Assembly (NCBI GenBank): GCA_029933275.1
Contig: JAOZOM010000061.1
Location: forward strand, 1 to 9,639
Direction: 5' to 3'
DNA: 9,639 bases
Origin: Anaerolineales bacterium
Lineage (GTDB): Bacteria; Chloroflexota; Anaerolineae; Anaerolineales; Villigracilaceae
Positions 6,253 to 9,639 of the stretch are shown piece after piece. Each line of letters starts with the position of its first letter. The stretch's first letter is position 1. The position numbers and the translations under genes were made by a program. Below the pieces are notes generated by a model. The model was not told the origin of the DNA, made no database searches, and was given only the letters and a program-made list of their open reading frames with translations.

Positions 6253-7026
6253 TTATTTACGTTTTAGGTATAAGCCATCTGGGTCGAGTTCTTCGTAGAG
6301 AATCCGCAACTCTTCATTGTTGGGTGGCGTAGTGGATTTTAGTTTGGATGCGATTTTTAGCTCCCAGCCGGTGTTTTCGATTGCCTCCTCAGCGTTTCTG
6401 CCGGGATGGAGGGCGGTGAGGGTTAGTTCGCCATTTTCATCGGGATTTAGGATGCCAATATCGGTGACGATGGCGAGAGGTCCGCCCCCGCGCACGCCGC
6501 TGGCTTCACGCTCGGCACGACCGTGTAAGAAGCCTGCTGAGGTCATAAAATCCACTTTTTCGGGGAAACGGCGTTTTTGATGCGGGGTCATAATATAGCA
6601 ACGATTTGCCCATGCGGCGATTAATTCCGCACCACCGGAGCCGGGTAAACGCACTTTGGGATTCTCGTAATCGTTCCCGATGATGGTTGCGTTGATATTG
6701 CCGAAGCGGTCAATTTGCGCGCCGCCGAGAAAGCCTACGTCCACGTTACCGCGTTGGAGGTAGTTGGCGAAAATATCGTACATTGAGCAAATCGAAAGTG
6801 CGCCGCTCGCCAAAGTCGGGTCGCCGATGGAGAGAGGCAGGCGGGCGGGTTCCGCACCGATGACACCGGCTTCGTAGATCATCGTAAGGTTGGGTGCGTG
6901 AGTCCGCTTGGCGAGGTTGCACGCCAAATTCGGCTGACCAACGCCCACGAAAACGACATCCCCGTCACGCAACATGCGGGCGGAGTTGACAATCATCAGT
7001 TCGGCAGAGGAGAAAGTAGCAGTCAT
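6253..7026 (-). CDS. Family I CoA transferase, beta subunit (glutaconate CoA-transferase B-like)
   Basis: A 257-residue beta subunit of a family I CoA transferase, which swaps CoA between an acyl-CoA and a free acid through a glutamyl-CoA thioester. The catalytic Glu is recognisable as E52 in MIYEAGVIGAEP (49-60), the GctB-type active-site motif. Further family segments are GALSICSMYDIFANYLQRG, VDVGFLGGAQIDRFGNIN, VRLPGSGGAELIA and LTALHPGR. Length fits GctB (about 260). The related ring-cleaving hydrolase subunit IpdB lacks Glu at this position (recalled), so a true transferase is favoured. The substrate (glutaconate, a 3-oxo acid or another acid) is not decided. AAGGA (7033-7037) lies six bases before the ATG. 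The gene is 18 bp after the alpha/beta hydrolase and should assemble with the alpha subunit at 7942-8844 as an alpha2beta2-type enzyme. Confidence 0.88.
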   Translation of the reverse strand: MTATFSSAELMIVNSARMLRDGDVVFVGVGQPNLACNLAKRTHAPNLTMIYEAGVIGAEPARLPLSIGDPTLASGALSICSMYDIFANYLQRGNVDVGFLGGAQIDRFGNINATIIGNDYENPKVRLPGSGGAELIAAWANRCYIMTPHQKRRFPEKVDFMTSAGFLHGRAEREASGVRGGGPLAIVTDIGILNPDENGELTLTALHPGRNAEEAIENTGWELKIASKLKSTTPPNNEELRILYEELDPDGLYLKRK

Positions 7027-7044
7027 AAGAATTCCTTATTAGTT

Positions 7045-7875
7045 TTACGCACTTAAGAATTTGATAATTTCATCCCTCACCGCTTTCGGCTGTTCTAGCG
7101 GCACAAGATGCGTGCTTTGGGGGATGGAGATGATTTGTGCGTGGGGAAGTTTTTTCTGGACGAGCTTCCCTGCGCTTTCGAGGAATGTATCTGTCTCTGC
7201 GCCCCTGATAATGAGCAGGGGAGGCGTTAAATTAGCGAGGTTCCGCCAAAGTTCCATATCCTGCCACACGCCAGTGACGTAGATTTGGACTTCCCAATCG
7301 GCATCGTAGCAGAGTTCGTAACTGCCATCGTCTCGGGGACAAGTGATCCCGTTGATGTAGGCTTCGAGGGATTCATCACTGAAATAGCGGAAGACGGGTT
7401 TATTGCGATAGCCGCGTAAAATCATTTCACGATTTTTGAAGATGCGCCGTCTATGTTGTGCCGCGGAGACGAGGGGATGAATTTTATGTACTATCTTGAA
7501 GAGGCGTGAAATTTGATAAAAACGAATGAAGTAAGGCGGAAAAAGTACCGGATCGAGGAGAATGATGTGCGAAAAACGTTCAGGTTCACGCAATGCGGCG
7601 CGCAAGAGGGCAATCCCACCGACAGAATGACCAACCGCGTTTATTTTTTCTAGTTTTTGCTCATCCATGAAGCGGAGCAAGTCATCGCTGAGGGGTTTCC
7701 AATCTATGATTTCTTCAGGTTGATGCCCCTCCCAAAGTGGACGTTGGCGCATGGCGAAAATCTGATACTCGGAGAGACGCGCAAAGAGCGGCTGGTAGCA
7801 ATCTGGCGGATAGCCGTTTGCATGGAGAAAAATGAGGGGCGAGCCTTCGCTGTAGGTGGTGTATGGGATGACCAT
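7045..7875 (-). CDS. Alpha/beta-fold hydrolase
   Basis: A 276-residue single-domain alpha/beta hydrolase. The N-terminal HANGYPP (18-24) is the HG-type oxyanion turn. The nucleophile elbow is GHSVGG with S84. The likely acid is D229 in IIRGAETDTF, and the histidine is H256 in STHLVPLEQP, so the triad is complete. A helical cap occupies roughly residues 112-195. The family includes esterases, thioesterases, haloperoxidase-like and meta-cleavage-type C-C hydrolases. Nothing here fixes the reaction. No signal peptide, so presumably cytoplasmic. Placement between the two subunits of a CoA transferase (66 bp after alpha, 18 bp before beta) suggests the same metabolic route, for example release or cleavage of an acyl group (inference). 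No clear Shine-Dalgarno precedes the ATG at 7875. A 14-bp hairpin (7890-7933) sits just upstream and may influence expression. Confidence 0.88.
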   Translation of the reverse strand: MVIPYTTYSEGSPLIFLHANGYPPDCYQPLFARLSEYQIFAMRQRPLWEGHQPEEIIDWKPLSDDLLRFMDEQKLEKINAVGHSVGGIALLRAALREPERFSHIILLDPVLFPPYFIRFYQISRLFKIVHKIHPLVSAAQHRRRIFKNREMILRGYRNKPVFRYFSDESLEAYINGITCPRDDGSYELCYDADWEVQIYVTGVWQDMELWRNLANLTPPLLIIRGAETDTFLESAGKLVQKKLPHAQIISIPQSTHLVPLEQPKAVRDEIIKFLSA

Positions 7876-7889
7876 TTTGATTTGTGTTG

Positions 7890-7933
7890 CGTAAAACGTA
7901 TTTTGTAATGGAAAGTAAGAAATACGTTTTACG
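7890..7933 (-). promoter_or_regulatory. Intercistronic hairpin between CoA transferase alpha and the hydrolase
   Basis: Perfect 14-bp arms CGTAAAACGTATTT (7890-7903) and AAATACGTTTTACG (7920-7933) enclose a 16-nt loop. It lies between the stop of the alpha subunit gene (7942) and the ATG of the hydrolase (7875). There is no T-run after it on the minus strand, so it is not a normal terminator. mRNA processing or stabilisation, a protein operator, or a degenerate dispersed repeat are all possible. Confidence 0.6.
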
Positions 7934-7941
7934 AAATAGGG

Positions 7942-8844
7942 TTAGTATTTCCCGTAATTAATCGGGGCACTTAGCATTTCTTCAACTTCTAGTTTTTTAT
8001 GTGTTTTTGCACCAAGTTTTTGCCAGTACTCTTCATGATTTTTCGTGCCATAAACCCATTCATCGAGCCAAGCCTGTACGCTTTCTTGGGTTTTGCTCAC
8101 TTTATCCCACGCCATATAAAAGGTGTTATCGCGGTCATAATAACCTTGTGCGTAAGAGGGATGACATGCGTGCGGGACATGACAAACCGCGTCCACGATG
8201 AAGCCGGGAATTAACGTTCGGTTTGGATCAGAGCGGATGATTTCCTCATCTACGATCTCTTCGGCAGTTAAGATGACTTTTTTCGCGGCGAACGCGGCTT
8301 CTTTTTGTTCGCCGATGATGCCCCAGAGATGCGCGTTCCCGTTTAGATCTGCGCGTTGGACGTGAATAATTGCTACATCGGGATTTAACGCGGGGACGGC
8401 AATCAACTCTTTACCTGAATAAGGGTCAATCACGCGTTTGATGCGCGGGTTTGCTTCTTCTAAGCTCGTTGCGGCGGTCGGCATCATGTGCATAAATGGC
8501 AATCCTGCGGCACCGGCTTGGAGACGAGAAATCATGCCAAAATGAGAATATTCTTCCCATTCTATTTCGCCGCGTTCGAGCGCACCGCGTACAATCCGCA
8601 AGGAGCCAACGCCGGGGTTACCCATATACGAAAAAATGACCTTTTTCGCGCATCCCGCGGCGACCATCTGGTCGTAGATTAAGTCGGGGGTCGCGCGCGC
8701 CAAGATCAGGTCACGTTTGTTCTGGCGGATGATTTCGTGTCCCGCCGCGAAGGGGATTAGGTGCGTAAATCCCGCCGCGTAGAGGCTATCGCCATCCTGC
8801 ACATATTTTGAAATTGCGTTAGAGAGAGAAATTAATTTGCTCAT
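7942..8844 (-). CDS. Family I CoA transferase, alpha subunit (glutaconate CoA-transferase A-like)
   Basis: A 300-residue alpha subunit, slightly shorter than classical GctA (about 320). The N-terminal signature DGDSLYAAGFTHLIP (17-31) corresponds to the family DG...GGF...P block, with the first Gly of GGF replaced by A24. Downstream family segments are SYMGNPGVGSLRIVRGALERG, EEYSHFGMISRLQAGAAGLPF, DPYSGKELIAVPALNPDVAI, IHVQRADLNGNAHLWG and EQKEAAFAAKKVILTAEEIV. The DGNAQ-like motif is DLNGNAHLWG. The alpha subunit shapes the CoA and acid site; the catalytic Glu comes from the beta subunit. AAAGGA (8849-8854) lies four bases before the ATG, a short but usable spacing. It is the first gene of the run, downstream of a hairpin terminator at 8878-8913. 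No convincing promoter is visible in the 33 bp between them. The partner is at 6253-7026, separated by a hydrolase gene. Confidence 0.88.
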   Translation of the reverse strand: MSKLISLSNAISKYVQDGDSLYAAGFTHLIPFAAGHEIIRQNKRDLILARATPDLIYDQMVAAGCAKKVIFSYMGNPGVGSLRIVRGALERGEIEWEEYSHFGMISRLQAGAAGLPFMHMMPTAATSLEEANPRIKRVIDPYSGKELIAVPALNPDVAIIHVQRADLNGNAHLWGIIGEQKEAAFAAKKVILTAEEIVDEEIIRSDPNRTLIPGFIVDAVCHVPHACHPSYAQGYYDRDNTFYMAWDKVSKTQESVQAWLDEWVYGTKNHEEYWQKLGAKTHKKLEVEEMLSAPINYGKY

Positions 8845-8877
8845 AGAATCCTTTATTTGTCACTTTATCAGAAATAT

Positions 8878-8913
8878 AAACCACAGAAACAAAGAGAGCT
8901 ATTTCTGTGGTTT
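8878..8913 (-). terminator. Hairpin terminator after the small membrane protein gene
   Basis: AAACCACAGAAA (8878-8889) pairs with TTTCTGTGGTTT (8902-8913) around a 12-nt loop. On the minus strand, about 30 bases after the stop at 8944, the stem runs into TTTATATTTC, a moderate U-tract. On the plus strand it is followed by TTTTTTG, a better one. It isolates the CoA transferase run from the upstream gene. Confidence 0.75.
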
Positions 8914-8943
8914 TTTGTTGAGAAAAATTGGGGAAAATTATTT

Positions 8944-9189
8944 TTAATCCTTTTTCTCTTTTTTTTCTTTTGAGAGTATTTTTTTCCACGCTTCAAAACG
9001 TCCACTTGAAGGTGGTTTTTCGGTATTGCGCCGGAAATAGAGACCGATTCCGCCAAGCAATAAGCCGGTAAAAAAATAATTGAAGCTGATTGCGTTGGCG
9101 ATATCTGAAATAACAAATAAGATGGTAAAGCCAATACCAATCACGATAAAAAAAGTGCCGATACGGGGGATGATATCTTTTTGCTCCAT
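8944..9189 (-). CDS. Small two-helix membrane protein of unknown function
   Basis: An 81-residue protein starting MEQKDIIPRIGTFF. Two hydrophobic segments are clear: about residues 10-28 (GTFFIVIGIGFTILFVIS) and 36-53 (FNYFFTGLLLGGIGLYF). They are followed by RR and a Lys-rich, charged tail (EAWKKILSKEKKEKKD). By the positive-inside rule both ends would be cytoplasmic (hairpin topology). The frame stays open to an ATG at 9285, but the extra 32 residues are encoded by a C/G-run hairpin region (NPLPPQEKGG), which looks like non-coding repeat. I therefore chose the internal ATG at 9189. No good Shine-Dalgarno lies at standard spacing (a GGGGG run is more than 10 bases upstream), so the start is uncertain. 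I do not recognise a named family. Likely a conserved hypothetical envelope protein. Confidence 0.6.
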   Translation of the reverse strand: MEQKDIIPRIGTFFIVIGIGFTILFVISDIANAISFNYFFTGLLLGGIGLYFRRNTEKPPSSGRFEAWKKILSKEKKEKKD

Positions 9190-9257
9190 GCGTGAATAAT
9201 AACCCCCTTTTTCTTGCGGGGGAAGGGGATTAAGTAAGATAAAGCGATAAAAAACTA
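9190..9257. other. Leader of the small membrane protein gene, with a C5/G5 hairpin
   Basis: CCCCC (9203-9207) and GGGGG (9218-9222) flank a 10-nt loop. No promoter with both elements could be recognised here on the minus strand. The extended reading frame through this stretch is probably non-coding. Confidence 0.4.
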
Positions 9258-9435
9258 CAATACCTTCGCCATTTTTAAAACACACTTATTGGTGGAGGAA
9301 AATGTCTTAAAACACATTATTTTCAGGGTGTGTTCCTGTAAAACGCTTGTTTTAAGGGTTAAAATGATGCGTTTTTAAAGATTTTCGGTAAAAATCATGT
9401 TTTTCAACAAAATTCTAAATTTGGCGAAGGTATTG
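9258..9435. repeat. 178-bp region bounded by 14-bp inverted repeats, containing TAAAA...TTTT dyads
   Basis: CAATACCTTCGCCA (9258-9271) is an exact reverse complement of TGGCGAAGGTATTG (9422-9435). No target duplication flanks it. Inside are five similar AT-rich units: TAAAACACACTTATT (9276), TAAAACACATTATTTT (9308), the perfect dyad TAAAACGCTTGTTTTA (9339-9354), TAAAATGATGCGTTTTT (9360) and TAAAAATCATGTTTTT (9389). Starts are 32, 31, 21 and 29 bp apart, close to multiples of a helical turn. There is no coding sequence. It could be a miniature element, a multi-operator or curved-DNA region upstream of the small membrane protein gene, or a structured RNA. Confidence 0.55.
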
Positions 9436-9442
9436 AGCAATC

Positions 9443-9451
9443 AAGTGCGTT
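9443..9451 (+). repeat. Left 9-bp target site duplication (AAGTGCGTT)
   Basis: Identical to 9595-9603 and directly abutting both ends of the inverted-repeat element. Confidence 0.8.
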
Positions 9452-9594
9452 CTAGTTACCTGACAGTTTCATGGATCGCATTTTTTTGCATCACGCAAAG
9501 CCGCTAAGACGCAAAGTTTTTAAGTTTTTCTTGGCGATTTTGCGGCTTTGCGTGAGATTTAAGAAACCGTTTAACCAAAGTGTCAGGTGGCTAG
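9452..9594. mobile_element. 143-bp MITE-like insertion with 9-bp target site duplication
   Basis: Terminal inverted repeats CTAGTTACCTGACAGTTT (9452-9469) and, on the minus strand, CTAGCCACCTGACACTTT (from 9594 inward) match at 15 of 18 positions. Exact 9-bp direct repeats AAGTGCGTT flank the element (9443-9451 and 9595-9603), as expected for a transposition target duplication. The interior contains a long hairpin: perfect 14-bp arms TCACGCAAAGCCGC (9491-9504) and GCGGCTTTGCGTGA (9542-9555), extending imperfectly. There is no open reading frame, so it is non-autonomous. The CGCAAAGCCGC...GACGCAAAG core resembles a repeat I recall as widespread in environmental bacterial genomes. Confidence 0.8.
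9491..9555. repeat. Internal palindrome of the MITE-like element (CGCAAAGCCGC repeat)
   Basis: The arms 9491-9504 and 9542-9555 are perfectly complementary over 14 bp. Aligned further inward, CGCAAAGCCGCTAAGACG and the reverse complement CGCAAAGCCGCAAAATCG still match at most positions. This gives an imperfect stem of roughly 25 bp with a short loop. Confidence 0.75.
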
Positions 9595-9603
9595 AAGTGC
9601 GTT
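9595..9603 (+). repeat. Right 9-bp target site duplication (AAGTGCGTT)
   Basis: Identical to 9443-9451. Beyond it (9604-9639) I see only AT-rich sequence with no supported feature. Confidence 0.8.
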
Positions 9604-9639
9604 TATACAGAGCTATTATTTCTTGGCAAAATATGAAAA

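Noticed and set aside
6253..8844. Assignment of the CoA transferase pair as IpdAB (steroid ring hydrolase)
   Set aside because: The beta subunit keeps the transferase glutamate in YEAGVIG, which I recall IpdB lacking, and no steroid catabolism genes are nearby.
8868..9140. A 90-codon minus frame overlapping the small membrane protein gene
   Set aside because: It runs through the terminator hairpin and overlaps the better-supported frame. The composition looks like a frame shadow.
9190..9285. Longer N-terminus (32 residues) for the small membrane protein
   Set aside because: The added residues derive from a C5/G5 hairpin and repeat-like sequence, lack a Shine-Dalgarno, and would put a Pro/Gly-rich stretch before a clean membrane-protein N-terminus.
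9276..9404. CRISPR-like array from the regularly spaced TAAAAC repeats
   Set aside because: The units are only about 8 conserved bases, spacing varies from 21 to 32 bp, and there are no cas genes.
1..9639. tRNA, rRNA, riboswitch or defence-system genes
   Set aside because: I looked on both strands and saw no cloverleaf, rRNA-like segment, recognisable aptamer or defence-family motif.

Overview
The window looks like bacterial chromosome. Every intact gene reads on the minus strand, from about 9189 down to 1048, and both ends are littered with transposon debris. I suspect an Anaerolineae-type member of the Chloroflexota, on gene content and style: an unlinked UppP, a glutaconate-type CoA transferase pair, a small PstS-like lipoprotein, a GH25/SH3/phosphodiester-glycosidase fusion, and dispersed CGCAAAGCCGC repeats in AT-rich spacers. 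No marker gene is present, so this assignment is inference from general impression only.

Layout, left to right. 1-972 is a graveyard of mobile DNA. It holds the C-terminal part of a DDE transposase (34-562, frameshifted), a 183-bp element bounded by perfect 19-bp inverted repeats that start GTAAGCG (559-741), and the C-terminal tail of an IS630-type transposase (742-972). 998-1034 is a strong bidirectional terminator. 1048-3468 (minus) encodes an 806-residue modular wall enzyme: GH25 muramidase, four SH3b repeats joined by Pro/Glu/Asp linkers, and a C-terminal NAGPA-type phosphodiester glycosidase domain, with no visible signal peptide. 3521-4186 is a PstS-like lipoprotein directly abutting an M20 metallopeptidase (4187-5302). 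5372-6187 is uppP. 6253-7026 and 7942-8844 are the beta and alpha subunits of a family I CoA transferase, with an alpha/beta hydrolase (7045-7875) between them. 8878-8913 is a hairpin separating this run from an 81-residue two-helix membrane protein (8944-9189). 9190-9639 has no gene, but it carries a 14-bp inverted repeat around a cluster of TAAAA/TTTT dyads and a 143-bp MITE-like element with matching 9-bp target duplications.

How the genes fit together. gctA-like, hydrolase and gctB-like probably form one transcription unit handling an acyl-CoA or carboxylate substrate. The alpha/beta hydrolase could act on an ester, thioester or C-C bond of the same route. uppP (lipid carrier recycling) and the downstream peptidase and lipoprotein follow with gaps of 65, 69 and 0 bp, so read-through is possible. 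The wall hydrolase has its own recognisable promoter and Shine-Dalgarno site.

I saw no obvious defence system, CRISPR array, tRNA or rRNA. The most unusual items are the leaderless two-enzyme wall hydrolase fusion, the CoA transferase pair split by a hydrolase, and two non-autonomous elements whose boundaries can be read directly from the sequence.
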